From positions 1 through 35,431 of the forward strand of contig JAEUOU010000035.1 of the NCBI GenBank assembly GCA_016790575.1: DNA of 35,431 nucleotides, given 5' to 3'. The stretch comes from Burkholderiaceae bacterium. GTDB lineage: Bacteria; Pseudomonadota; Gammaproteobacteria; Burkholderiales; Burkholderiaceae_C. Under the pieces are notes generated by a model, which saw only the letters and a list, made by a program, of their open reading frames with translations, made no database searches and was not told the DNA's origin. This document shows, piece after piece, positions 7,763-15,463 of this stretch. The first letter of the stretch is position 1, and each line of letters starts with the position of its first letter. The position numbers and the translations under genes are program-made.

Positions 7763-9085
7763 TCAGTCGATGGCGTGCTGACGGTTCAGCTGGCGGGCAA
7801 TGATGTCGTGGTTGAGCCAGAGCACGGGGCCGCTCGGCGCCGAAGATTCACCGAACATCAGCGGCCCGGTGCCTTCGATCACCAGCGCGCTCAACAGGTC
7901 GGTCACCAGGGCCTTGGTGTCTTTATGCAGTTTCTGGATCTCTTCGGAGGTGCCTATCGTCAGACCCGCCTGCTCGGCCGTGTTCGCCATGGGCCAGGCA
8001 GCAAAGTCGCGGAACGGGATCATCACCGCGCTGGTGTGGAAGGCGTCGACCTTCTGCAGCATGGCCTCGACGGTCATACCCTCGGCCAGAAGGTCGGCAC
8101 AGGCCTGCCACTGCGCCTGCGCCCACGCGCCGCCACCCTCGCGCCGGAGTGCGTTCAGCAAGGCTACCAGCGGCAATTCGACGCCCGCGAAGATGTCCGA
8201 GGAATTGGTGCGGATTTCCGGGCAGTTGTAAACCGTGGCCTTCACGCCCTGCGCCCACGCCGCCTGGGCGATGCGCTCCAGGCGCATCTTGGCGTAACCC
8301 TGGGTGTAGTTGGTGTACGTCTGCCAGGTGTAGGTACCGTCGACCAGGATTTCGGTGCCGTGATAGCCATAGGCCGAGTAGCGCACCTGGCCGCCCGCTG
8401 CCTGCACCCGCTCGCGCAGCGCGCGGCTGGCCTCGATCAGGTGGCCGAAGGTGTTGGCCGATACTTCGTCGAAATTCATCAGGATCAGCTTGCCCAGATC
8501 GCTGTCCAGCAGCGTCTGCGACGACAGGAAGCGCTCGCCGCGCCCCTTGTAGACCCGGTTGGCGATCGCCAGGAACACCTTGGCCTTGGGAATGCCGCCG
8601 GCCATGGTGTGGGCAAAAAACACGTTGGCGCCGTCCGGCACCCGGGCGTCCAGCTGCGCCATCACCTGCGCCAGGGTGTCGGTGAAGCGCTTCACCCCCA
8701 CGGCGCGGCACTGTTCGATATGGTCCCAGTCGAGTTTGTCCTCGGTCCAGGTCTTGAGTGTCAGCTTGCCCAGCATCTCGGTCGGTGTGGGCGTGCCGGC
8801 GGGCGCGTCCTGGTCGAACCCGGCCATCAGCGGCAGGTTGATGATGCTGCCGCCGAGCGCGGCCTCGGCCTGCGCCAGTTCCTCGTCGTTGAGCGGACGC
8901 AGCGCGTTGGCTTCGTCCCGCCGCCCGACGGTGATGCCGACCATCGTCATGCCGGCCTTGCGGGCCTCGTTCACCAGGCCGTTGGCATAGCCGCGACCGA
9001 AAAGCTCGCCGAAAAGGACAAAAACGTCGCCCGGCCGAAAAATGTTGTGCTGCGGAAGTTCGCGCAGGGGTGTCAGTGTGTTCAT
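7763..9085 (-). CDS. FabMG-like enoyl-ACP reductase family protein
   Basis: A 440-aa protein recalled from memory as the FabMG family, described from a soil metagenome as a triclosan-tolerant enoyl-ACP reductase distantly related to SDR enzymes. Visible support: an N-terminal nucleotide-binding-like glycine stretch FGELFGRGYANGL followed by TVGRRDE, and a conserved tyrosine/lysine-rich segment YTNYTQGYAKMRLER where an SDR active site would be expected. The start MNTLTPLREL at 9085 was chosen over 9217 because the extra 44 residues are Arg/Gly-rich and overlap the divergent ureD control region. It would reduce the trans-2-enoyl bond in fatty-acid elongation in the cytosol. Family assignment is moderately sure and the activity is inferred. 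It has no partner genes nearby. Confidence 0.6.
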   Translation of the reverse strand: MNTLTPLRELPQHNIFRPGDVFVLFGELFGRGYANGLVNEARKAGMTMVGITVGRRDEANALRPLNDEELAQAEAALGGSIINLPLMAGFDQDAPAGTPTPTEMLGKLTLKTWTEDKLDWDHIEQCRAVGVKRFTDTLAQVMAQLDARVPDGANVFFAHTMAGGIPKAKVFLAIANRVYKGRGERFLSSQTLLDSDLGKLILMNFDEVSANTFGHLIEASRALRERVQAAGGQVRYSAYGYHGTEILVDGTYTWQTYTNYTQGYAKMRLERIAQAAWAQGVKATVYNCPEIRTNSSDIFAGVELPLVALLNALRREGGGAWAQAQWQACADLLAEGMTVEAMLQKVDAFHTSAVMIPFRDFAAWPMANTAEQAGLTIGTSEEIQKLHKDTKALVTDLLSALVIEGTGPLMFGESSAPSGPVLWLNHDIIARQLNRQHAID

Positions 9086-9142
9086 GTGCCTATTATTGCG
9101 TCTGCCAGCGGCGCTTTCGCCGTCCCCGCGCCGGGCGCCTTC

Positions 9143-9158
9143 TGGCCTGTTTTCTGCT
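9143..9158 (+). promoter_or_regulatory. Weak sigma-54-like element upstream of ureD
   Basis: TGGCCTGTTTTCTGCT keeps the GG and GC dinucleotides at the right spacing but has three mismatches to TGGCACG-N4-TTGCW. It lies ~137 bp before ureD. Listed only because ureA and the ABC operon have much better elements of the same type. Confidence 0.2.
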
Positions 9159-9221
9159 TCCCTGACCGTGCACCGCCTCGCGAAGCGGCGACTCCCCCCT
9201 TTATCCGGCAAAAACATCGTT

Positions 9222-9252
9222 TACCCAGAGCAAAAAGGTCACTTTCAGCTAT
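9222..9252 (-). repeat. 31-bp dispersed repeat, copy 2 (25/31)
   Basis: Minus-strand reading begins ATAGC, has TGACC followed by five T, and ends CTGGGTA, ungapped against the consensus. It sits in the ureD/enoyl reductase intergenic region, 43 bp before ureD. Confidence 0.8.
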
Positions 9253-9294
9253 GGTTTTCGCACTGAACAGGCGTCACTTCAACGCCGGCACACC

Positions 9295-10128
9295 ATGACC
9301 TGGCACGCGCGCCTGCACCTGGACTACACCGCTGAACAGGGTCGCACGGTGGTGCGACACCGGCACGACGGGCCGTTGCGCATCCTGCAGAGCCTGTACC
9401 CGGAGGGCGACGCCATCTGCCACAACGTGCTGGTGCATCCTCCGGGAGGACTGGTCGGCGGCGACCTGCTCGACATCGCGGCAACGGTGGCGCCCGGTGC
9501 CCATGCGCTGGTCACCACACCCGGGGCGACCCGCTTCTACCGTTCGGCGGGGCAGACCGCCGTCCAGCGCTCGCAGCTGATGCTGGCGGCGGGCGCCCGC
9601 GCCGAATGGTTGCCGCTGGAGGCCTTGTGTTACGACGCCTGCCAGGCAGAGAACCACCTGGTCGCGACCGTGGAACCCGGCGCCGAGCTGCTGGCCTGGG
9701 ACTGCACGGCGCTCGGCCTGCCGGAAGCCGGGCAGCCATTTTTGCGTGGCCGCTTTCTGCAACACATCGAAGTGCCGGGCGTCTGGCTGGAGCGCGGCCA
9801 CATCGCCGCCGACGACAGGCGATTGCTCGACGGGCCCCAGGGGCTGGCCGGGCACCGCTGCCTGGCCTCGGTGTTTGTTGTCGTCGGATCGCCGCTGGCG
9901 CGCACCCGGCGCGAAGCCCTGCTGGACGCCGCCCGCGCCGTCATCGACATCGCCGACCTGGCCGGTGGCGCCGCCGGGGCCACCGCGCCGGGCGATCGGG
10001 TCGTGATTGCGCGGGTGCTGACGGGCCGGGTCGAACCGGCGATGGCGCTGCTGCAGGCCATTCGCGCGGCCTGGCGCCCGCTGCTGTGGGGCCTGGCGCC
10101 GGTGCGGCCCCGCATCTGGGCGATGTGA
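9295..10128 (+). CDS. ureD: Urease accessory protein UreD
   Basis: A 277-aa scaffold protein that binds apo-urease with UreF and UreG and guides nickel insertion in the cytoplasm. Family features: WHARLHLDY at the start, then LYPEGDAICHNVLVHPPGGLVGGD, and TTPGATRFYRSAGQTA, then ALCYDACQAENH; the GGLVGGD turn and the PGATRFYR strand are typical. Length is normal. The start is the first ATG after an upstream repeat copy, and no clear SD is seen (CGCCGG only). In most Burkholderiales ureD directly precedes ureA; here it is ~18.7 kb from ureA, alone and divergent from the enoyl reductase, followed by convergent cutA. It must therefore have its own promoter. Confidence 0.93.
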   Translation: MTWHARLHLDYTAEQGRTVVRHRHDGPLRILQSLYPEGDAICHNVLVHPPGGLVGGDLLDIAATVAPGAHALVTTPGATRFYRSAGQTAVQRSQLMLAAGARAEWLPLEALCYDACQAENHLVATVEPGAELLAWDCTALGLPEAGQPFLRGRFLQHIEVPGVWLERGHIAADDRRLLDGPQGLAGHRCLASVFVVVGSPLARTRREALLDAARAVIDIADLAGGAAGATAPGDRVVIARVLTGRVEPAMALLQAIRAAWRPLLWGLAPVRPRIWAM

Positions 10129-10132
10129 GAAC

Positions 10133-10148
10133 GCCGCCCGTGGGCGGC
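10133..10148. terminator. Short GC hairpin between convergent ureD and cutA
   Basis: GCCGCC and GGCGGC pair around a 4-nt loop, 5 bp after the ureD stop and 6 bp before the cutA 3' end. There is no T-run on either strand, so it is only a possible factor-assisted terminator. Confidence 0.3.
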
Positions 10149-10153
10149 TCCGG

Positions 10154-10492
10154 TCAGCCTGCGCTGCCCTGGCGCACCCATTCACAGTAGGCCGCCAGTC
10201 CGTCGGCGATCGGCAACATCACGATCTGCGGTGTGTCATACGGATGCGCTTCGCGCAGCCATTCTTCCAGCGCCGGGTAGCGGTCGACCCGGGTCTTGAT
10301 CGTCAGCCGCCATTCGGACTCGGCGCAGGCGGCGCCCTGCCACCGGTAGTGGCTGCGAACCGCGTCAATCTGCACACAGGCACCCAGTGCCCGATGGATG
10401 ATCGCGGCGGCGAGCTCGTCGGCCACAGACTCGGAGGGCGCCGTGGTCAGCACCACGCAGATCGGAGTGTCGATGGCGGCGTTGGTTGGCAT
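10154..10492 (-). CDS. cutA: CutA-family divalent cation tolerance protein
   Basis: A 112-aa trimeric cytosolic protein of the CutA1 family, linked to divalent metal tolerance although the mechanism is unclear. Features: CVVLTTAPSESVADELAAAI at the N-terminus, ACVQIDAVRSHYRWQG, and the C-terminal HPYDTPQIVMLPI strand, all in family order and length. The start at 10492 was chosen because the longer frame (to 10855) would overlap the oppositely oriented glycosyltransferase. Its C-terminus faces ureD. A nickel connection with urease is conceivable but unsupported. Confidence 0.9.
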   Translation of the reverse strand: MPTNAAIDTPICVVLTTAPSESVADELAAAIIHRALGACVQIDAVRSHYRWQGAACAESEWRLTIKTRVDRYPALEEWLREAHPYDTPQIVMLPIADGLAAYCEWVRQGSAG

Positions 10493-10550
10493 GGTGTCTT
10501 CCCGGTTGGCGGACGCGCTGGTGCGTCCGATGATGCAGTATCGTTCGGCC

Positions 10551-11624
10551 ATGAGCATTTTCGTCAGCATCGCCGCGTACTGCGACCCGGTATTGCCCTT
10601 CACGCTGCGCCGCGCCGTGGAACAGGCCTCCCATCCCGAGGCATTGCACCTGGTGGTGGTCAACCAGCGGCCGGCCGGCAGCCCGCCGCTGGACGAAAGT
10701 GGCCTGGCCCCGTCCCGGCTGACGGTGCTGGACATCGACGCCACGCAGGCACGCGGGCCGTGCTGGGCGCGGGCATTGGCCATGACCCTGTACGAAGGGG
10801 AGGACTGGTTCTTCCAGATCGATTCGCACATGGACTTCGACCCTGGCTGGGACACCCGGCTGATTCACGCCGCACACGGTATTGCACGCCACCAGCGCCG
10901 TTGTGTCATCTCTTCCTACCCCAACGCCTTCGAGTTTGAAGGCGGCCACCCGGTCAGCCGCGCCGTGACCGGCAAAGTGCTGGCGCATGTGCTCAAACCC
11001 GGCTGCCGCTTTGCCGATGACCACCCGGTTCTGTCCTTCGAAGCCCATCCGGTCGAGATCGACGCCGCCCTGCGCGGCTATCACCTGGGCGCTGGCTGCC
11101 TGTTCGCGCCCGGCGCCTTTGTCCAGCAGTTTCCCTACGACCCCTATCTGTACTTCCACGGTGAAGAGCAGGCCCTGGCTGCCCGCCTCTACACCCATGG
11201 CTGGGATATTTTTCACATACCGGCGCTGCCGGTGTACCACCTGTACCGCGCGGTGGGCGCCGACGCCTCCGCGCGCCCGCTGCACTGGGACGCCGCCCAT
11301 GACCAGGTACGCAAAAACCGGTGGTGGGCGCTGGAGGCGCGATCACGCGCCCGGTTGCAGGCGCTGGTCACACGCAGCCAGGATCTGGGCGTCTACGGTC
11401 TGGGCAGCGAGCGGACCATGGCCCAGTACGCCGCGTTCTGTGGCATCGACTACGAGCTGCGCACGATCGCGCCCCGGGCCTTCCATGGACCCTGGGGTAA
11501 TGCGCAGCGGCCGCCGGCGCCCCACAACAACCTGGCGGCGACCCGCCCGCCCGCGGCGCCCGAGCCGCCATCCTCGCCCCTGACCGAGCCCGCCACGGCC
11601 AACCCGGAAGCGCCGCCCCAATGA
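10551..11624 (+). CDS. GlcNAc-transferase-like glycosyltransferase (PF11397 type)
   Basis: A 357-aa predicted cytosolic nucleotide-sugar glycosyltransferase resembling the family that includes the Skp1 GlcNAc-transferase of Dictyostelium. The N-terminus IFVSIAAYCDPVLPFTLRRA and the metal-binding region FFQIDSHMDFDPGWD, with Asp-Ser-His in place of DxD, are characteristic; PYDPYLYFHGEEQALAARL follows, with the expected acidic residues. The last ~45 residues are Pro/Ala-rich and disordered. The start at 10551 (MSIFVS) fits the family; an in-frame ATG at 10398 would overlap cutA. The stop overlaps the next gene's start (ATGA), so the pair is translated together. The acceptor is unknown. Confidence 0.75.
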   Translation: MSIFVSIAAYCDPVLPFTLRRAVEQASHPEALHLVVVNQRPAGSPPLDESGLAPSRLTVLDIDATQARGPCWARALAMTLYEGEDWFFQIDSHMDFDPGWDTRLIHAAHGIARHQRRCVISSYPNAFEFEGGHPVSRAVTGKVLAHVLKPGCRFADDHPVLSFEAHPVEIDAALRGYHLGAGCLFAPGAFVQQFPYDPYLYFHGEEQALAARLYTHGWDIFHIPALPVYHLYRAVGADASARPLHWDAAHDQVRKNRWWALEARSRARLQALVTRSQDLGVYGLGSERTMAQYAAFCGIDYELRTIAPRAFHGPWGNAQRPPAPHNNLAATRPPAAPEPPSSPLTEPATANPEAPPQ

Positions 11625-12343
11625 CCACACCTGCCCCCCGCGCCGCAGACACCCCACCCCCACTGCTCCTGTTTGACGTCTTTGGCACCGTCGTCGACTG
11701 GCACGGCAGCGTTGTCCGCGAGATGGCCGAGATCGCGCCGTCGGTGGACGGCGACGCCTTTGCCCTGGCCTGGCGCGCCGGCTATCAACCGGCCATGGCG
11801 GCCGTGCGCGACGGACGTCGCCCGTGGGTGACGCTGGATACCCTGCACCGCGAAATCCTGGAAGCGCTGCTGCCGCGCTTCGGCCTGTCGCAACTGGATG
11901 CCGCGCAGCGCAGGCACCTCAACCAGGTGTGGCACCGCCTGCGGCCCTGGCCCGACACCGTGGCCGGCCTGACCCGGCTGAAACAGGCCTGCACCATTGC
12001 CCCGCTGTCCAACGGCAACATCGCGCTGCTGACGAACATGGCCAAACGGGCCGGCCTGCCGTGGGACTGTGTTCTCTCCGCCGAGGTTTTTCGCGCCTAC
12101 AAGCCCGATCCGGCGGTCTACCGGGGCGCGGCAGCGCTGTTCGATCGGTCACCCGAGCAGGTGATGCTGGTGGCCGCGCATCACGACGACCTTGCCGCAG
12201 CCCGGGCCTGCGGCCTGCGCACCGCCTACATCGAACGCCCGCTGGAGTTCGGCGCGGCGCATGTCAAGGACGTGTCTCCGCAGCCGGCCAACGACCTGCA
12301 CGCGACCAGCCTGACCGACCTGGCCGACCAGCTCGGAGCCTGA
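11621..12343 (+). CDS. HAD-superfamily hydrolase, haloacid dehalogenase type II-like
   Basis: A 240-aa cytosolic hydrolase. Motif I is LLFDVFGTVVDW with nucleophile Asp19; motif II is PLSNGN (Ser130); motif III has Lys161 in RAYKPDP; motif IV is AAHHDDLAAAR. True L-2-haloacid dehalogenases have an SSNxWD pattern at motif IV; here it is AAHHDD, so dehalogenase activity is uncertain and a phosphatase is possible. The cap lies between ~25 and 115. It is coupled to the glycosyltransferase by a 4-bp overlap. A Pro-rich N-terminal 13 residues is atypical. Confidence 0.8.
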   Translation: MTTPAPRAADTPPPLLLFDVFGTVVDWHGSVVREMAEIAPSVDGDAFALAWRAGYQPAMAAVRDGRRPWVTLDTLHREILEALLPRFGLSQLDAAQRRHLNQVWHRLRPWPDTVAGLTRLKQACTIAPLSNGNIALLTNMAKRAGLPWDCVLSAEVFRAYKPDPAVYRGAAALFDRSPEQVMLVAAHHDDLAAARACGLRTAYIERPLEFGAAHVKDVSPQPANDLHATSLTDLADQLGA

Positions 12344-12558
12344 CCTCCGGCCCGGCACAAACGCACACCGCGCTCGCGAGTGCCATCGCCGATCTGCCCC
12401 TCGCGCCGGCGCCCACCGACAGCCGGGACGGCCGCAGCCAGCGCGCCTGACTCGGCGCCCCGGCGCCATAGGGCACGGCAGCAAAAAGCCGCCAGCGCCA
12501 GGAATCCGGCCAGATAGGCCGCCACGCCGATCGCCATCGAGACCAGTCGCCGCGACAT
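12226..12558 (-). CDS. Possible small membrane protein (doubtful)
   Basis: A 110-aa frame beginning MSRRLVSMAIG 20 bp after the DUF1272 gene and in the same direction. Residues ~8-30 form one hydrophobic segment with two cysteines near its end; the remainder is Arg/Gly-rich and overlaps the 3' end of the HAD gene on the other strand by ~118 bp. There is no clear ribosome binding site. No family is recognised; only the membrane segment is suggestive, and the rest may be an out-of-frame shadow. Confidence 0.25.
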   Translation of the reverse strand: MSRRLVSMAIGVAAYLAGFLALAAFCCRALWRRGAESGALAAAVPAVGGRRREGQIGDGTRERGVRLCRAGGQAPSWSARSVRLVACRSLAGCGDTSLTCAAPNSSGRSM

Positions 12559-12578
12559 CTGCGCGCGGGTTTCGGGCG

Positions 12579-12818
12579 TCACCGGCAGCCGGCCGCTTTG
12601 AGCACCCGCTCGGTCGAGGCCGGGTGGGCCGCCAGTTTGGCCGCCGGGCGACGCGGGCGTGCCACCAGCTCGCCGCCGCAGTTGGGGCAGGCGCCGTGCA
12701 GCACGGTGTCGGCGCAGGGCGCGCAGAAGGTGCATTCGAAGCTGCAGATGCGCGCCAGGGTCGATTCGGGCGGCAGGTCGCGGTCGCAGCATTCGCAGTT
12801 GGGGCGCAGTTGCAGCAT
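12579..12818 (-). CDS. DUF1272-family cysteine-rich small protein
   Basis: A 79-aa protein with nine cysteines in the first 47 residues (8, 10, 11, 25, 29, 32, 35, 44, 47), arranged as CECC, CSFECTFCAPC and CPNCGGEL. This is the DUF1272 pattern, probably binding zinc. The tail is basic. Function is unknown in the family. The start MLQLRPNCEC is the standard family N-terminus. Confidence 0.9.
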   Translation of the reverse strand: MLQLRPNCECCDRDLPPESTLARICSFECTFCAPCADTVLHGACPNCGGELVARPRRPAAKLAAHPASTERVLKAAGCR

Positions 12819-12899
12819 GGTCAGGCTCCGGAAGTTCAGGACATCAGCGTAACCCAGTTGGCGGGGGCGACGCCAGCCAGGGAAAAAACTCCTGAATCA

Positions 12900-12930
12900 A
12901 TAGCAAACAGTGACCATTCCACGATGGGAA
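12900..12930 (+). repeat. 31-bp dispersed repeat, copy 3 (25/31)
   Basis: Begins ATAGCAAACAGTGACC and has the variant right end CCACGATGG, ungapped to the consensus. It lies in the gap between the DUF1272 gene and the VOC protein gene (12819-12968), which otherwise shows nothing recognisable. Confidence 0.75.
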
Positions 12931-12968
12931 CAGGCCATTTTCAGCCCGAATCTGCCTGCTGCACCGCC

Positions 12969-13370
12969 TCAGCGGCGTGTTTCGGGCTCATGGCAGGCCA
13001 CACACAGCTTGTTGCCTTCGGTGTCGCGGAAATAGGCACCCCAGTAATGGGCGTGGTACTCGGGGCGCAGGCCGGGCGGGCCTTCGTCGGTGCCGCCATG
13101 GGCCAGCGCCACGGCCCAGGCGCGGTCCACCGTGGCCCGGTCGGGCGCCAGAAAGGCGGTCATCGGGCCGTTGCCGGGTGCCTGCGCCTGGCCGTTCCAG
13201 GGCGTGCCGATCAACAGCAGCGGACGCGGCCCCGGCGCCGACTGCCAGCCGGCCCAGGGACGGGACGGGTCACAGAAGCGCTCGGCGATGCCCAGCACCG
13301 GCATCAGGGCGCGGTAAAAAGCCAGCGCCCGATCAAAGTCGGCAACGCCCAGGAAGATGTGGGAAAACAT
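12969..13370 (-). CDS. VOC (glyoxalase/bleomycin resistance-like) protein
   Basis: A 133-aa single-copy vicinal oxygen chelate fold protein. It starts MFSHIFLGVADFDRALAFY, a typical first beta-alpha module with a possible metal histidine at position 4, and ends with YWGAYFRDTEGNKLCVAC, the usual last strand and metal glutamate region. Such proteins act in the cytosol as dimers on small molecules; the substrate cannot be inferred. The YghU-type GST gene lies 29 bp upstream in the same direction. Confidence 0.85.
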   Translation of the reverse strand: MFSHIFLGVADFDRALAFYRALMPVLGIAERFCDPSRPWAGWQSAPGPRPLLLIGTPWNGQAQAPGNGPMTAFLAPDRATVDRAWAVALAHGGTDEGPPGLRPEYHAHYWGAYFRDTEGNKLCVACHEPETRR

Positions 13371-13399
13371 TGTCTGATCGCCCGGTCGTCGCAGCGGAT

Positions 13400-14269
13400 T
13401 CAGGGCGCCAGCTTGTCCTGCGTGCGCAGGTCGAAGTCGCTGGCGTCGTGGCGCTCGTGCAGCTGGCTGGCCGGGTCGCCTTGCACGCGGTTGACCATGC
13501 GCCCGCGCCGCACCGCCGGGCGCTCGTACAGACGCTCGGCCCAGCGCACCACGTGCGTGTAGGTGTGCACCTGCAAAAACTCGCCGGCCTCGTACAGCAG
13601 CCCCTTGGCCAGCTGGCCGTACCAGGGCCAGATGGCCATGTCGGCGATGGTGTAGTCCTCACCCGCCACATAGGGCACCTCGGCCAGGCGGCGGTCCAGC
13701 ACGTCCATCTGGCGCTTGACTTCCATCGCGTAGCGGTCGATGGCGTAGCGGATTTTTTCCGGCGCGTAGGCGTAGAAGTGGCCGAAACCGCCGCCCAGGA
13801 ACGGCGCGCTGCCCATCTGCCAGAACAGCCAGCTCAGGCATTCGGCGCGCGCGGCCGGCTCGGTGGGCACAAAGGCGCCGAATTTTTCCGCCAGGTACAG
13901 CAGGATGGCGCCCGACTCGAACACCCGCACCGGCTGCGGACCGCTGCGGTCCACCAGCGCGGGAATCTTGGAGTTGGGGTTCACCGCGACAAAGCCGCTG
14001 CCGAACTGCTCGCCCTGCTGGATGCGGACCAGCCAGGCATCGTATTCGGCGCCGCTGTGGCCCGCGGCCAGCAGCTCTTCCAGCATCACCGTGACCTTGA
14101 CGCCGTTGGGTGTGCCCAGCGAATACAGCTGCAGCGGGTGCTGGCCCACGGGCAGTTCCTTCTCGTGGGTGGCGCCGGCGACCGGGCGGTTGATGTTGGC
14201 AAACCGGCCGCCGCTGCTCTCGGGCGGCGTCCAGACTTTGGGTGGGGTGTAGGAGGTGGTGTCGGTCAT
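13400..14269 (-). CDS. yghU: YghU-type glutathione S-transferase / disulfide-bond reductase
   Basis: A 289-aa cytosolic GST of the Nu class, close in length to E. coli YghU (288 aa). The N-terminal extension FANINRPVAG is followed by the thioredoxin-like domain (HPLQLYSLGTPNGVKVTVML, then NPNSKIPALVDRS, then FESGAILLYLAEKFG) and an all-alpha domain (YTIADMAIWPW). The family acts as a glutathione-dependent disulfide reductase or peroxidase. The start at 14269 (MTDTTSY) is preferred to 14287 because MRHHCR is not conserved in such proteins. It is probably co-transcribed with the VOC gene. Confidence 0.9.
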   Translation of the reverse strand: MTDTTSYTPPKVWTPPESSGGRFANINRPVAGATHEKELPVGQHPLQLYSLGTPNGVKVTVMLEELLAAGHSGAEYDAWLVRIQQGEQFGSGFVAVNPNSKIPALVDRSGPQPVRVFESGAILLYLAEKFGAFVPTEPAARAECLSWLFWQMGSAPFLGGGFGHFYAYAPEKIRYAIDRYAMEVKRQMDVLDRRLAEVPYVAGEDYTIADMAIWPWYGQLAKGLLYEAGEFLQVHTYTHVVRWAERLYERPAVRRGRMVNRVQGDPASQLHERHDASDFDLRTQDKLAP

Positions 14270-14311
14270 GCGGCAATGGTGCCGCATTTGGCCGGCGCGT
14301 GCAGGCGGCGC

Positions 14312-14851
14312 TCAGAACCGCGAGCCGGGTTGTTGCAGAAATTCGAGTTCCTCGGGCGTCGACACGCGGCCCAGCGCGGCGTTGCGGTGCGGGTAGCGGC
14401 CGAAGCGCTCCAGGATGGCGCGGTGCTGGTGCTCGGCCTGCAGGTTGGCCTCCAGCCCCGGCGCGCTGAACAGCCGCAGCGCCTCGTCGTGCAGGCGCAG
14501 CGATTCGCTGTGCATCCAGGGCAGGTAGAAGAACGCCCGCCGCGACACCGGCAGCGCCTGGTCGGCGCCGGCGCGCACCGCTTCCTGCGCCAGCACCAGC
14601 GCCATGCCGTCACCGGCAAAGGCCGCGGCGCTGCCGCGATACAGGTTGCGGGAGAACTGGTCCAGCACAATGACTTCCGCCAGACGGCCGTGCGCCGTTT
14701 CGCGCCAGCAGGCCAGCTCGCCCGCGCCAGCGGCCCGATGCACGGCACCAAAACGGGTGCGAATGGTTTCGTCCAGCGCCGCGTCCACCCGCCACCATTG
14801 CGCGGGCGTGAGTTCGGCGAACCAGAAATCGACAACGGCGTTCGGATGCAT
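14312..14851 (-). CDS. DUF924-family protein
   Basis: A 179-aa all-helical protein of unknown function. The family pattern is clear: VVDFWFAELTPAQWW at the start, VIVLDQFSRNLYRGSAAAFA in the middle, and FFYLPWMHSESLRLHDEAL, GRYPHRNAALGR, then TPEELEFL. These YCII-unrelated proteins have a TPR-like fold in known structures. It is in line with the NTF2-like gene, 12 bp upstream, and may share its transcript. Confidence 0.9.
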   Translation of the reverse strand: MHPNAVVDFWFAELTPAQWWRVDAALDETIRTRFGAVHRAAGAGELACWRETAHGRLAEVIVLDQFSRNLYRGSAAAFAGDGMALVLAQEAVRAGADQALPVSRRAFFYLPWMHSESLRLHDEALRLFSAPGLEANLQAEHQHRAILERFGRYPHRNAALGRVSTPEELEFLQQPGSRF

Positions 14852-14863
14852 GAGCGGGCCTCT

Positions 14864-15289
14864 TCAGGCAGGTTGCGGCTGGCTGTGCCACCACAGGCGA
14901 CAGCAACGGCAGGTGGCGCCCTCAAATTCGGCCTGCAAGACCCCGTCGAGCACCATGCGAGGCAGCGGGTCGCCGCTCTGGCGTGTTGGCAGGTGGGTGC
15001 CGGTCGAACGCGCCCAGATGGCAAAAAGCTCCTCCGACGCGACCTGGTAGGTCACATGCCAGTGCGCAATGCCACTGCCAGGCGCCCGGGCCAACACGGT
15101 GTAGTGCAGTTGCACATCTTCCTGCAGCTTCACCCGCTGCCAGTAAGCGCGCAATTGCTCGTGCCCCCGCTGGACCGCAAACGGGGTGTTGTGATACTGG
15201 CCGTCCAGAGCGAAGAGCGCGGCAAAAGCCGCGTCGTCGCGTGCCTGCCAGGCGGCCTGGTACCCGGCCATGAAGTCGTCAATATCCAT
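14864..15289 (-). CDS. NTF2-like / SnoaL-like small protein
   Basis: A 141-aa cone-shaped NTF2-fold protein: MDIDDFMAGYQAAWQARDDAA helix, FALDGQYHNTPFAVQRGHEQ, then beta strands ending YTVLARAPGSGIAHWHVTYQ. The C-terminus adds a CRCCRLWWHSQP cysteine/tryptophan tail. The start at 15289 was chosen over 15385 because the extra residues overlap the neighbouring promoter region. Function unknown. Confidence 0.75.
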   Translation of the reverse strand: MDIDDFMAGYQAAWQARDDAAFAALFALDGQYHNTPFAVQRGHEQLRAYWQRVKLQEDVQLHYTVLARAPGSGIAHWHVTYQVASEELFAIWARSTGTHLPTRQSGDPLPRMVLDGVLQAEFEGATCRCCRLWWHSQPQPA

Positions 15290-15371
15290 GGGTCTTCCCC
15301 GTGCGAAAAAGCCGTCCCAGTCTACGCTGGTTCGCGCATCTCCGGGTTCACGAACGCAAGCACGCCCTTGC

Positions 15372-15412
15372 TTGACGCAGGACAAAAACAGCCTCGGGGG
15401 CAGGCCTAGGAT
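15372..15412 (+). promoter_or_regulatory. FNR/Anr-like box with correctly placed -10 element
   Basis: TTGACGCAGGACAA (15372-15385) matches the FNR-family dyad TTGAT-N4-ATCAA with one change per half-site. A TAGGAT -10 hexamer is at 15407-15412. The box centre falls at about -40.5 from the implied start, the class II activator position of FNR/Anr promoters. The transcript would begin ~15419, 45 bp before the secreted protein gene. Oxygen control is inferred from this geometry. Confidence 0.5.
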
Positions 15413-15463
15413 GAAGTTTCGGGGCGCGTTTCCCGAAACTCAACCACCTCAAAGGAGTCGTTC

